Under the pieces are notes generated by a model. That model ran no database searches. It was not told the origin of the DNA and worked only from the letters and a program-made list of their open reading frames with translations. 64,000 bases of DNA, taken from assembly GCA_016185395.1 (NCBI GenBank), contig JACPNR010000004.1, positions 372,001 to 436,000 of the forward strand. The letters run 5' to 3'. Both the position numbers and the translations under genes were made by a program. This DNA comes from Candidatus Korobacter versatilis. Its GTDB lineage: Bacteria > Acidobacteriota > Terriglobia > Terriglobales > Acidobacteriaceae. Shown piece after piece: positions 51,431 to 63,105 of the stretch (the stretch's first letter is position 1; every line of letters starts with the position of its first letter).

Positions 51431-52569
51431 TTTCCGCTCCCGCTCGCGCCGGCGGCGTGCTTGATCTCCACGCGCGCCCCGGGCACGAGGCGCATCTGGC
51501 CGTCGGTCACTACGCGCTCGCCCGCTTGCAGGCCTTCTTGCACGACGGTCTGGTCGTCCACCGCGGCGCCAATCTTGACCGCGCGTGTCTCGACCGTCAT
51601 GTCATTCTTCACGACGTAGACGTACTGGCCTTGCTGCCCGGTCTGCACCGCCATGGTCGGCACGAGGATGGCGTTTGGGACTTCCGCCAAGGTCATGGTG
51701 ACGTCAACGAATTGTCCCGGCCACAGGCGGCGGTCTTCGTTGACGAACTCGCCCTTGAGGGCGATGGTGCCGGTGTCGCGGTTGACCGCGTTGTCCACGA
51801 AGCTCACGTAGCCGGTGGAGACGGCCGTGTCCGTCTTGGGGACCAGCGCCTCGACTTTGAGCTTGCCCCTTGCCATCGCGGCCTTCACCTGCGGCAACAG
51901 CGGCTCGGGAAGAGTGAAGCGCGTGTAGATAGGACGAAGCTGATTGATGACGACGAGCGACGCTTCGTCTGCTTTGACCATGTTTCCCGCGTGGACCTGC
52001 AAGCTGCCAGTGCGGCCATCGATGGGCGAGTAGATGGTGGTGTAGCTGAGTTGAACTTTCGCGTTCTCCAGCGTCCCCTTGCTGGCTTCGACCGAGGCAC
52101 GCAGCGACTCCATGTTCGCCTGCTCCTGCTCGTAACGCTCGCGGGCGACCACGCCTTCCTGCATCAGCTTCGCGTAACGGGCGGTGTTCGTCTCTGCCTG
52201 CGCGAGCTCGGCCTTCGCCTTGGCGAGGTTCCCTTGCGCTTGCGCCACCATCGCTTCCGTCGGCCGCCGGTCGAAGGTGAACAGGAGTTGCCCTCTCTTC
52301 ACATCTTGTCCTTCGCTGAAGTGGACGCTGACGAGCTGTCCCGCCAGGTGCGACTTCACCTCAACGGTAGAAAACGCTTCCACTTCGCCGATGGCGCGGA
52401 CGGTGAGCGGCACCGTCTTCTGCACCGCCGGCGATGCCGTGATGGGCACCGCGACGGGCGCGGCGCTCTGCGCCTTTTCCGAGGAACAGCCGATGATGCC
52501 GGCGAGGACCAGACTGAGTATCGGTGCGAGAAGTATGCGCGTGCGGGCCAAGTTATCTTTTTCTCCCAT
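51427..52569 (-). CDS. RND efflux periplasmic adaptor lipoprotein
   Basis: About 380 residues. The N-terminus carries a lipobox (ILSLVLAGIIGCSS), so it is probably lipid-anchored. Adaptor features: GEVEAFSTVEVKSHLAGQLVSVHFSEGQDVKRGQLLFTFD (lipoyl/barrel-sandwich), a long coiled-coil hairpin AKAKAELAQAETNTARYAKLMQEGVVARERYEQEQANMESLRA, and VQLSYTTIYSPIDGRTGSLQVHAGNMVKADEASLVVINQLRPI. The ATG at 52569 overlaps the tetR stop; a TTG at 52551 behind GGGAG is a fair alternative. Confidence 0.93.
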   Translation of the reverse strand: MGEKDNLARTRILLAPILSLVLAGIIGCSSEKAQSAAPVAVPITASPAVQKTVPLTVRAIGEVEAFSTVEVKSHLAGQLVSVHFSEGQDVKRGQLLFTFDRRPTEAMVAQAQGNLAKAKAELAQAETNTARYAKLMQEGVVARERYEQEQANMESLRASVEASKGTLENAKVQLSYTTIYSPIDGRTGSLQVHAGNMVKADEASLVVINQLRPIYTRFTLPEPLLPQVKAAMARGKLKVEALVPKTDTAVSTGYVSFVDNAVNRDTGTIALKGEFVNEDRRLWPGQFVDVTMTLAEVPNAILVPTMAVQTGQQGQYVYVVKNDMTVETRAVKIGAAVDDQTVVQEGLQAGERVVTDGQMRLVPGARVEIKHAAGASGSGK

Positions 52570-53242
52570 TGCCATTCTTGTGCAAGCCATTCTTGTGCGG
52601 GCCACTGTTCTTAGACGCGTGACCGTTGCCATTCGTTTTGGCCGGCGCCAGCACGCCGCGCAGCCAGGTGTCCGCCAATTCGGCGCTCACGGTCTCCGCG
52701 TCAAACTTCTGATATAGGCCGCCGCCGAAGATCTCTTGCACCAGGTTGTGGTAGAAGATCATCCCCATGAATCCCCGGGCGGCGAGCAGCGGGTCGACGC
52801 GCCGGAACGCTCCCTGGTCGATGCGCCGCTGGATGTGCGCCGCGAGGATGCGGTAATAGTCCGCCACATACGTCTTGAAGAAGCGGCGCGCCAGGCGATG
52901 GTTCTCGAGCCCGCTGAACAGCAATAATCTGGTCCGATTCTTGTCGTCGTCGCTGCGCCGCAGAATGTCTTCGGCGATCGACCGGAACACTTCAAAGTCG
53001 GAGGCTTGCAGATCGACGGTGGCTTGCAGGCTCTCGCGGCGGCGTGAACGCGTGCAGCGGTCCTCGATCACGGCCCAGTAGAGGCTTTCCTTGGTGGGAA
53101 AGTGGCGGAACAGGATGGCTTCATTCACGCGCGCGCGCGTCGCGATCTCCCGCGTGGTCGTCCCTTGAAAACCTTTGCGGGCAAAGAGACGCGCGGATAC
53201 ATCGAGGATCTGCTGCTTGCGGTCCTGGGCGGCGACACGCAT
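52553..53242 (-). CDS. TetR/AcrR-family transcriptional regulator
   Basis: A 229-residue repressor. The N-terminal helix-turn-helix domain reads QQILDVSARLFARKGFQGTTTREIATRARVNEAILFRHFPTKESLYWAVIED, followed by a helical ligand domain of ~130 residues and a Lys/Asn/Gly-rich tail. It is the first gene of the operon with the adaptor and pump, so it most likely autoregulates them. The palindromic operator lies at the start codon itself. Confidence 0.93.
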   Translation of the reverse strand: MRVAAQDRKQQILDVSARLFARKGFQGTTTREIATRARVNEAILFRHFPTKESLYWAVIEDRCTRSRRRESLQATVDLQASDFEVFRSIAEDILRRSDDDKNRTRLLLFSGLENHRLARRFFKTYVADYYRILAAHIQRRIDQGAFRRVDPLLAARGFMGMIFYHNLVQEIFGGGLYQKFDAETVSAELADTWLRGVLAPAKTNGNGHASKNSGPHKNGLHKNGNGRKR

Positions 53243-53258
53243 GTAAGTGAGTACTTAC
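53243..53258. promoter_or_regulatory. Probable TetR operator
   Basis: GTAAGT-GAGT-ACTTAC is a 16-bp inverted repeat with 6-bp arms that abuts the tetR ATG. This length and layout are usual for TetR/AcrR operators; bound repressor would cover the start of the message. Confidence 0.6.
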
Positions 53259-53332
53259 TATGATACTGCCGCGGGGACCGGTGTCAACCATGAGTACGCG
53301 AAACGTGCATTACGCTTGCCGCAAGCTCGTCC

Positions 53333-56209
<2,877 letters not shown>

Positions 56210-56331
56210 TGCGAGCGTCTCCCGGGGCCGCGCTGCGCACGGCCAAAGTCCTGCAGCAAAGTGAAACCTAACAATCTACACCTAGGGATGAATCCGGTGC
56301 GAGTGGGGATTCACTTCGTCAGCGCGAAGGA

Positions 56332-57876
56332 TTACTGCGTCCCGCCGTGGCAATCGGTGCAGCTCACGTCCTTCATGTCGCCGATGTCCACCGGATGCTT
56401 GAACTGCACCCCGCTGATCGCCGAGGACGGGGTGCCGCCCGCCTGCTCGCTCACAAACGTGTGGCAGGACTCGCAGTCTTTACTGATGACCCTGCCTTCG
56501 GGGCTCACGTGGTTGCCATCGTGGCAGCGGAAACATCCGGCAAAGTACATGTGTCCGATGTTGTTGGGATGCGTGCGCCAGTCCACCTTCATCTCGGGAA
56601 AGATGGTGGTCTGGAAGATGCGCTGCACTTCCGTGATGGCCTGGCGCAGGCTCTCCTGCTTCTGCTTGTAAGCCTCCGGATACTTGGTGAGATAGGTGCG
56701 GTCGAGCGTGGTGGCGATCTTCTCGAGCGCTTCGGGCGTGCTGGTGTAGGCCTGCGACAGGACTTCGACGGCGTTCTGCTTGATGGCCGGCAGCGTGACG
56801 TCGATGTGCTGCGCGAACATCGCTTCTTCCACTGAACGGTCGGGCGGGACGTAGACGTGGCTCGGGCGGTTGTGGCAGTCCACGCAATCCATGGTGCGCT
56901 TATCGGCGGCGGCCAGTTGCGCCGGCGTGAGCTTCGCGTCCTTCGCGGTGTACTCGGTGACGCGTCCCTGGCGGTCCTTGATGCGCACCCACGGGATGGT
57001 CTGGCGCTGCTCGTCGGTGGCGACGTAGGTGACCTCATTGGCGATGTTCATGTGCCAATGGATGCCGGCGACGATGCCGGTGGTCGGACTTCCCCCGCCC
57101 GTCTTGATGAGCAGGCGCACTTGCAGCGGCGTGTTCTTCTCGTCGTTCGCGTAGTGCGTGATGACCTTGAGCTGGCCGCCGTAGAAACGCTCCGGCCAAT
57201 GGCACTGTTCGCACGTCTCCCGCGCGGGGCGCAGATTGTGGACCGGCGTGGGGATGGGCCGCGGGAACTTGTTGAACGCGGCCGCGTAGAGCTGCCGCGC
57301 TCCCGACAGTTTCGAGCGCACGTACCAGCCCGCTCCGGGCCCAACGTGACAGCTGACGCAGGGCACGCGGGCGTGCGGCGACGCCTGGTACGCGGTGAAC
57401 TCGGGGTTCATGACGACGTGGCACAACTGCCCGCAGAACTGCGTGGTCTCGGTGTACTCATAGGCGCGATAGCTGCCCAGGGCGCTGAGGAAAAGGAAAA
57501 ACAGACCTCCGGTAAGAAAGAAGACGAACGCACTGCGCTGCCGCGGGCTGTTCAGATCGATGCGCGGATACGGTGGATACTGCCCGGGGAGGAGCTTCCG
57601 CCGCCGCCAACGTTCGATGACCATGCCGATGGGAATGAGCAGCAGGCCCAAGATCATGACTGCCGGCAGGATCATGTACGCGATGATGCCGACGTACGGG
57701 TTCGTTTTTACTCCGAACAGGTCGAGCAACAGCAGGAACAGGATGTTGGCCAGCACGACGAGGGCGATGGCGGTGCCCGCCCAACTGATCCAGTTCCGGT
57801 ACAGCCCGGGGATGGGGATGCGTCCGCCTGCCGGAGTATCTTTCTCGCCTGTCTTCTCGGGTTCCTGCTCAGCCAT
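56332..57876 (-). CDS. NapC/NirT-type membrane-anchored multihaem cytochrome c
   Basis: A 514-residue protein. The N-terminal half has three transmembrane segments (ISWAGTAIALVVLANILFLLLLD; YVGIIAYMILPAVMILGLLLI; FVFFLTGGLFFLFLSALGSY). Then haem sites: CGQLCH (CX3CH, unusual but seen in this family), CVSCH, CEQCH, CVDCH, CFRCH, CESCH and CTDCH, up to seven haems. TETTQFCGQLCHVVMNPEFTAYQASPHARVPCVSCHVGPGAGWYVRSKLSG is the NapC quinol-oxidising signature. It probably passes electrons from menaquinol to periplasmic partners, here the 11-haem and 9-haem cytochromes upstream in the operon. AGGAG precedes the ATG. Confidence 0.9.
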   Translation of the reverse strand: MAEQEPEKTGEKDTPAGGRIPIPGLYRNWISWAGTAIALVVLANILFLLLLDLFGVKTNPYVGIIAYMILPAVMILGLLLIPIGMVIERWRRRKLLPGQYPPYPRIDLNSPRQRSAFVFFLTGGLFFLFLSALGSYRAYEYTETTQFCGQLCHVVMNPEFTAYQASPHARVPCVSCHVGPGAGWYVRSKLSGARQLYAAAFNKFPRPIPTPVHNLRPARETCEQCHWPERFYGGQLKVITHYANDEKNTPLQVRLLIKTGGGSPTTGIVAGIHWHMNIANEVTYVATDEQRQTIPWVRIKDRQGRVTEYTAKDAKLTPAQLAAADKRTMDCVDCHNRPSHVYVPPDRSVEEAMFAQHIDVTLPAIKQNAVEVLSQAYTSTPEALEKIATTLDRTYLTKYPEAYKQKQESLRQAITEVQRIFQTTIFPEMKVDWRTHPNNIGHMYFAGCFRCHDGNHVSPEGRVISKDCESCHTFVSEQAGGTPSSAISGVQFKHPVDIGDMKDVSCTDCHGGTQ

Positions 57877-57927
57877 GGTTCTCCTCGATGGCGGCCGGTT
57901 CGGTGAAGTTGGTACAGTAAAGTACGC

Positions 57928-59883
57928 CTACTTTCCCGGCTTGCCTTTCTCTCTGTCGCGGTCTTCCTTCTGCGGCGCCTCATCATTCGGCGGAGCATCC
58001 GCAGGGACTTCCTGCGCGCGCGGATGGTGCTCCTTCGCGCGTTCTTCGGTGATCTTTCCGTCCCAGAACGCCCAGTCAACGGGATACACGTCGGGATCGA
58101 ACATCACCTGGTAGAAGTGCCACACGACGATGGCGAGCACTGCCAAGATGGCCTCATAGAAGTGGATGGCGGTGGCGATGTCCACTGCGGCGCCCGTCCA
58201 CCACGCGGCGGCGCCGACCTTGAACCACAGCACCATGCCGGTCATGGCCATGAGCAGCGTTCCCCACAGCAGCGACAGATACTCGACCTTTTCCCCGTAG
58301 GTGAAGCGGCCGAAGCGCGGACGCTCGGTCCGGCGGCCGAGGTGGTAGAGCAAGTTCCATTTGAGGTCGGTGGCGTCTTGCAGCGTGGGCAGGAAGTCGC
58401 GGAACAATCGCCTGCCCTCGGGCGAGAACGCGACATAGACAAGGTGATACAGGCCCACGCCCATCAGCACGACCGCTGCGACGCGATGTCCGATGCGCCG
58501 CACCGCGTCGCTCGAGCCGAGCAGCCAGGCCAGCGGCGAGTCCGGATACTTCAAGGCAAATCCGGTGACCGCCAGCGCGATGAAGCTCACCAGCACCAGG
58601 CCATGTTGCAAGCGCTGGCGCGCGTTCATCCGCTCGACCGTCCGCTCGGGAGAGCGCCGCCGTAGCCTCAGTTGCCGCTGCCAGAGCAAGCCGTTGTGCA
58701 GCAGCATGCCGCCAATGACCAGCGCGATGAGCCAGAGATAGACGCGGCGCACCCACCACGCGCCCAGGCTTCCCACGTCTTTCGAGAGCGGCACGCCGAC
58801 GTGCACCTTGGTCAGCGCGAAACGCTGGCTGGAGCCGCCATGGCATTGTCCGCAAGTCGCGGCCAGGTTCGCGTGGTTCACGGTGGAGCGCGGGTCCGCC
58901 GAGCGGTAGATGTTGTGCACGCCGTGGCAGCTCGCGCAGTTTGCGACCACGGCGGAACCCATCTTGGAGGCCAGCCCGTGGTAGCTGTCCATGTAGGAAG
59001 ACGCGCGCTGGCTGGCTACGCCAAACTCCTGCGAGAGCCGCACGCCTTCGTGACACTGCGCGCAGGTGGTGCGGGCCAGCGCCGCCGAGGCGACCGACGA
59101 TTCCGGATCGAGGTGCGACTTGATGGAGTGGATGCCGTGACAATCCGTGCATCCGGCGCTCTGCCAGTTGCCGCGCGCAAGCGCCTCGCCGTGGACGCTC
59201 GGCGCGTATGCCTGCGCGATCTTTTCGTGGCAGCGCCCGCAAGTCTGCGGGACGTTGAATTTGAAGATGGGTGACTTCGGATCGCTGGCCCGCAGGATGT
59301 CGTGCGCGCCGTGACAATCGGTGCAGACCGCAGCCGTCGCCGAGCCGGCCGCGACTGCCTTTCCATGGACGCTCTGTTCGTAGGAGAGGAATGGTTGCGC
59401 GCTGAGGCCGCGGCCCTCCATCACGAACTTCACTCCGTGGCATGCGCCGCACGTCTGCGGGATGTTGGCGCGGCTGACTTTCGACTTCGGGTCGGCGGCA
59501 GGGACGATGCTGTGGGCATCGCCGTGGCACGCCGTGCAGCCGGGCACGGCCGCCACGCCTTTTGCCTTGGCGGCGCCGTGGATGCCTTTCTGGTACGCCG
59601 AGTGCTGGTCGGCGTGGCAGGTCTCGCAAGCGACTGGCTTCGGCGCAGGATCGTGGGGGACGTCGTTGACATCGGCGTGGCAGGCCGCACATTCGAGCGC
59701 CCCGTGGATGGAGTCGTGAAAGGTCTTGGGATCGACTTGCAGGCCCTTGGTCTTGCCAGCGCCGTTGTCGGCGATCATGGCGGGGTCTTCGTGGCAGGAA
59801 AGGCAATCCAATTTGGCGGGGCCGGTGCCGGCCGCCGCCGCACACCCGCACAACAACCCTGCGATAAGAATGCCGTACCGCAT
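57928..59883 (-). CDS. 11-haem cytochrome c fused to a b-type membrane cytochrome
   Basis: A 651-residue protein. A periplasmic part carries eleven CxxCH sites (CLSCH, CAACH, CETCH, CTACH, CGACH, CTDCH, CGRCH, CTDCH, CAQCH, CASCH, CGQCH) in doca/c3-like repeats. The C-terminal ~270 residues have four to five membrane helices with haem-b-type His residues (LQHGLVLVSFIALAVTGFALKY; IGHRVAAVVLMGVGLYHLVYVAF; HFYEAILAVLAIVVWHFYQVMFDPDVYP), resembling FdnI/hydrogenase b-subunits, with a polar tail. It could move electrons between quinone and the cytochrome chain. Starts 16 bp after the 9-haem cytochrome's stop. Confidence 0.9.
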   Translation of the reverse strand: MRYGILIAGLLCGCAAAAGTGPAKLDCLSCHEDPAMIADNGAGKTKGLQVDPKTFHDSIHGALECAACHADVNDVPHDPAPKPVACETCHADQHSAYQKGIHGAAKAKGVAAVPGCTACHGDAHSIVPAADPKSKVSRANIPQTCGACHGVKFVMEGRGLSAQPFLSYEQSVHGKAVAAGSATAAVCTDCHGAHDILRASDPKSPIFKFNVPQTCGRCHEKIAQAYAPSVHGEALARGNWQSAGCTDCHGIHSIKSHLDPESSVASAALARTTCAQCHEGVRLSQEFGVASQRASSYMDSYHGLASKMGSAVVANCASCHGVHNIYRSADPRSTVNHANLAATCGQCHGGSSQRFALTKVHVGVPLSKDVGSLGAWWVRRVYLWLIALVIGGMLLHNGLLWQRQLRLRRRSPERTVERMNARQRLQHGLVLVSFIALAVTGFALKYPDSPLAWLLGSSDAVRRIGHRVAAVVLMGVGLYHLVYVAFSPEGRRLFRDFLPTLQDATDLKWNLLYHLGRRTERPRFGRFTYGEKVEYLSLLWGTLLMAMTGMVLWFKVGAAAWWTGAAVDIATAIHFYEAILAVLAIVVWHFYQVMFDPDVYPVDWAFWDGKITEERAKEHHPRAQEVPADAPPNDEAPQKEDRDREKGKPGK

Positions 59884-59898
59884 AGAAAGCCGCTTCCG

Positions 59899-61194
59899 CT
59901 AGCGACGTTCGAGCTGGCGGATGAACAAGAACAGTCCGGCGATGGTCAAAAGGATAAGAACGACGGCGATTCCCAGGCCTTTGCGGCGGTAGTCGCGCTC
60001 GGCCATCGCCTGCTCGCCCGCGTGCAAGTCATCTTCCGCCAGCTTCAATCCTGACTCGATGTCTGCCTTCATGCCCGCGGCGCCAAAGCTGTGAACGCTC
60101 ACGCGCGCTTTGGTCAGCGCCGCGCGTGCCTGCGCCTGCACGAGTTTTGCCTGGCTCACTTCCATGCCGGAGCGTTCGGCACGTTCCAGCAGTTCGTCTG
60201 CCTGGTCGATCTTCTGGTGTAAACGCTCGAGGCCGCTCTTCATGGCGATGGCCTGTTTCATGCCGGCATCGTCGCCGGTGTGGCAATTGCTGCACACCGA
60301 CTGCGGACCGCTGCCCAGCATGGCGTCGCTGGGACGCACGATCTTGTGATTGCTATGGCACGTCACGCATCCGGGAAGGCCGGCAGCGGCGAAGGGCTGC
60401 TTGTGCGGACTGCCGTCGAAGAGCTGCCCCTGGAAGACGTGGCAGTTGGCGCAGACGTTCTCTACCGACGACAATCCGGGCGGGGCTGCGCCGTGGTTCC
60501 CGTGGCAGGTGACGCAGGTGGGCGCGCTCATGTCGCCACGGACGGTCAACGCCTCGTGATGGACGCTCACGTTGTATCCCGCGACCTGGTCGGTGGGGAT
60601 GCCGTAGGGCTTCATGCGGGCGGCGTCGGCGTGGCAGGAACCGCAGGTGCTCACGACGTTGAGCGCGTTCACCTTCGAGCGCGGATCGTTCGCCGGCAGG
60701 ATGGTGTGCGGCGTGTGGCAATCGCTGCAGACCGCGACCTTGTCGTCCCCGGCCTTTAACTTCTTGCCATGGACGCTGGTGCGGTACTGCGCCAACTGGT
60801 CGGTGCGCAGCGATGGGTTGTACTTGCGCATGTACTCGCCGTTCGAGTGGCAGCTCGCGCAGAGCTGCGGGATGTCCGAACGCTTCGGCTTACCTTTGAA
60901 CCCCTTCGCCTTGCTCATGGCGGAGTCGTCGTCCGCGGTCGGATCGCCGCCGTGACAAGCGGCGCAGTCGATTCCCTTGCTGGCGTGGATATCCTGGGCC
61001 GCCATCTCGGGGGTGACTTGCAGCGGGCCGTCGAGCACGGAGTGGCATTCGACGCAGCTGTTCTTCTTGGCAGGGGGCGGAGCCGCAGGCTTTTCCTGCG
61101 CCCAGGCGGAGGCGGCGCAGAGCAACACGGCGAAGGCGGCAGCGCGCAGTGCGCCGGCGACGCGCGGAGAGAGGTTATTTCGCGTAGTACGCAT
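59899..61194 (-). CDS. 9-haem cytochrome c with C-terminal membrane anchor
   Basis: A 431-residue protein: signal peptide, nine CxxCH sites (CVECH, CAACH, CASCH, CSDCH, CGSCH, CVTCH, CANCH, CVTCH, CSNCH), a coiled-coil-like helical region ([44 protein letters not shown]), and a final membrane helix ([25 protein letters not shown]). The haem domains resemble c3/octahaem-like redox conduits. Begins inside the cytochrome b stop region (20-bp overlap), so the two are translationally coupled. Confidence 0.9.
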   Translation of the reverse strand: MRTTRNNLSPRVAGALRAAAFAVLLCAASAWAQEKPAAPPPAKKNSCVECHSVLDGPLQVTPEMAAQDIHASKGIDCAACHGGDPTADDDSAMSKAKGFKGKPKRSDIPQLCASCHSNGEYMRKYNPSLRTDQLAQYRTSVHGKKLKAGDDKVAVCSDCHTPHTILPANDPRSKVNALNVVSTCGSCHADAARMKPYGIPTDQVAGYNVSVHHEALTVRGDMSAPTCVTCHGNHGAAPPGLSSVENVCANCHVFQGQLFDGSPHKQPFAAAGLPGCVTCHSNHKIVRPSDAMLGSGPQSVCSNCHTGDDAGMKQAIAMKSGLERLHQKIDQADELLERAERSGMEVSQAKLVQAQARAALTKARVSVHSFGAAGMKADIESGLKLAEDDLHAGEQAMAERDYRRKGLGIAVVLILLTIAGLFLFIRQLERR

Positions 61195-62251
61195 AGAGAG
61201 TCATGCCTGCAATGAAGACGATCGCCAAGATCCCGACGACCGTGACTAATCTGCGCCGCTTGCCCGCTTCCCCTTCGAGGAACGGGAGGAGCGTCCAGAT
61301 AGCGGCGAGGGCGCCGAAGATGAATATCCCGGCGAGTTCGCCATCGATCTTCCACAGCCGCGGCGGGATGAGCTTCAACGTCTGGAACACGGAGAGGAAG
61401 TACCACTCCGGCTTGATGCCGGCGGGCGCGGGCGCGAAGGGGTCGGCCTTGCTGCCCAGTTCCCACGGGAAGAACGCCGCGAGCGCGCCCAGCACCGCGA
61501 GGCCGATGTACCAGGCGATGGCCTCGCGCAGGAAGAAGTTGGGGAAGAAGCGCATCTCGCGGCGCTTCGAGGGATCGGCCGTCCATTCGGCGTCGATGCG
61601 GCGCGGCACGCTCATTCCCTGCCGCTGGATGAAGGCGAGGTGAACGCCGATGAGGAGGGTGGTGATGCCCGGCAACAGGGCCACGTGGAACCCGAAGAAG
61701 CGCGTGAGCGTGGCGCCGCTCACTTCCTCGCCGCCGCGCAGGAAGACCATGATGGGGTGGCCGATGACGGGAAGCTGCTTCACCATGTCGGTGCCGACCT
61801 TGGTGGCGAAATACGCGAGCGTGTTCCAGGGGAGGAGGTATCCGCTGAAGCCGAATCCGAGGATGAGGAACAGCAGCACCATGCCGGAGACCCAGGTGAG
61901 TTCGCGCGGCTTTCGATACGCGCCCAGGAAGAGCACGCTGAACATGTGCGCCATGGCGGTGGCGACCATCAGGTTGGCGGACCACGAGTGGATGGAGCGC
62001 ACCAGCCATCCGAAGCGCACTTGCGTCACGATGTACTGCACGCTCTCGAAGGCTTCATTCGACGTGGGGCGGTAGTAGAGCAAGAGCAGCATGCCCGTGC
62101 CGACCTGCACCATGAAGAGGAAGAGGGTGATGCCGCCGAGGAAATACCAATAGGAATAGCGATGGACAGGGACGGTCTTGTGCGAGAGGAAGCCGGTGAT
62201 CTGGCTCAGTCCGATCCGCTCTTCGAGCCACGCGCGCACGCGAGAGATCAT
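61175..62251 (-). CDS. Cytochrome b of a bc/b6f-type complex
   Basis: A 358-residue protein. Four-helix b core: [70 protein letters not shown] (haem His pairs), [45 protein letters not shown]. The subunit IV part has [21 protein letters not shown], i.e. the Qo-site PEWY motif. It joins the Rieske protein next door. This is a complex III-like quinol oxidase without a fused cytochrome c1; the multihaem cytochromes downstream probably replace c1. Confidence 0.95.
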   Translation of the reverse strand: MISRVRAWLEERIGLSQITGFLSHKTVPVHRYSYWYFLGGITLFLFMVQVGTGMLLLLYYRPTSNEAFESVQYIVTQVRFGWLVRSIHSWSANLMVATAMAHMFSVLFLGAYRKPRELTWVSGMVLLFLILGFGFSGYLLPWNTLAYFATKVGTDMVKQLPVIGHPIMVFLRGGEEVSGATLTRFFGFHVALLPGITTLLIGVHLAFIQRQGMSVPRRIDAEWTADPSKRREMRFFPNFFLREAIAWYIGLAVLGALAAFFPWELGSKADPFAPAPAGIKPEWYFLSVFQTLKLIPPRLWKIDGELAGIFIFGALAAIWTLLPFLEGEAGKRRRLVTVVGILAIVFIAGMTLYAYYAK

Positions 62252-62253
62252 GC

Positions 62254-62721
62254 TTAGCTTCCCTTGTGGCGGCTGACAAAGATTTCGTCGCCGCGCACGT
62301 TTACGTCATAGGCTTCAAGGGGGCGAGGCGGCGGTCCGGAGATGTTGCGGCCGGACAGGTCATACATGCCGTTGTGGCAGGCGCACCAGATGCGTCGCAA
62401 GTCGCCGCGGTACTGGACGATGCAGTCGAGATGGGTGCAGGTGGCGGAGAGCGCCTTGTATTCCCCGACCGCGTTGCGCACGATGATGCCGGGACGGCTG
62501 CCGAAGCGGAAGATCTTGCCGCTGTTCAGCTTCAGTTCGCCGATCTTGCCGGCGACCACTTCGTCGCTGTTCAGTTCCGCCGAAGCAGGCGGGATCATGT
62601 AGCGCAGGACGGGATAAAAGAACGAGGCCAAAGAACCCAGCAAGCCGGCCCCCAACAACATCTGCAGGAAAGTCCGCCTGCCGGGGCGCGGTTCCGCGGG
62701 CTCTCTGGCCGCCACGTTCAC
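62254..62721 (-). CDS. Rieske [2Fe-2S] protein
   Basis: A 155-residue protein with an N-terminal Tat-like anchor ([28 protein letters not shown]) and the cluster motifs CTHLDC and [23 protein letters not shown]. The pair Cys-x-His/Cys-x2-His is complete. Starts with GTG overlapping the cytochrome c stop by 4 bp and is followed by cytochrome b, as in bc-type operons. It takes electrons from the quinol at the Qo site. Confidence 0.93.
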   Translation of the reverse strand: MNVAAREPAEPRPGRRTFLQMLLGAGLLGSLASFFYPVLRYMIPPASAELNSDEVVAGKIGELKLNSGKIFRFGSRPGIIVRNAVGEYKALSATCTHLDCIVQYRGDLRRIWCACHNGMYDLSGRNISGPPPRPLEAYDVNVRGDEIFVSRHKGS

Positions 62722-63035
62722 TTTTTCCCCAGCTCTTTCACGTAGCCGGCGAGGGCCTTAATCTGCTCCGCCGTGAGCTTGGTAGCGTAGGCGGGCATCT
62801 TGTTCTTGCCCTTGGTAATGGCGTCGATGATCTGGGCCTCCGTGAGTTTCATGATCTCCGGCGAGTGGAAGTCGCGCGCGCCCATCTTCGTGCCGGTCGG
62901 CGTGCCTTTACCGTCCGGGCCGTGACACATCTGGCATTTGGCCTTATACAGATCGCCGGTGCCGTCTGCCAGCGCCGCCGGGGCCAGCGTGAGGATCATC
63001 GCCGTTATCAGGATCGCTACCGAAGTCTGCCGCAT
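62718..63035 (-). CDS. Class I cytochrome c
   Basis: A 105-residue periplasmic monohaem cytochrome. Signal peptide (VAILITAMILTLAPAALA), haem motif CQMCHGPDGKGTPTG, and a Met ligand candidate in [31 protein letters not shown] perfect AGGAG site precedes the ATG. First gene of the quinol-oxidation operon, so it could accept electrons from the Rieske/cytochrome b pair. Confidence 0.93.
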   Translation of the reverse strand: MRQTSVAILITAMILTLAPAALADGTGDLYKAKCQMCHGPDGKGTPTGTKMGARDFHSPEIMKLTEAQIIDAITKGKNKMPAYATKLTAEQIKALAGYVKELGKK

Positions 63036-63105
63036 TTGGTTCTCCTTGGTGGATTTCCCGCTTCTCGTAAGTTACCGAATCAGGGGCCTTTGCAAAAGAG
63101 TTTTC

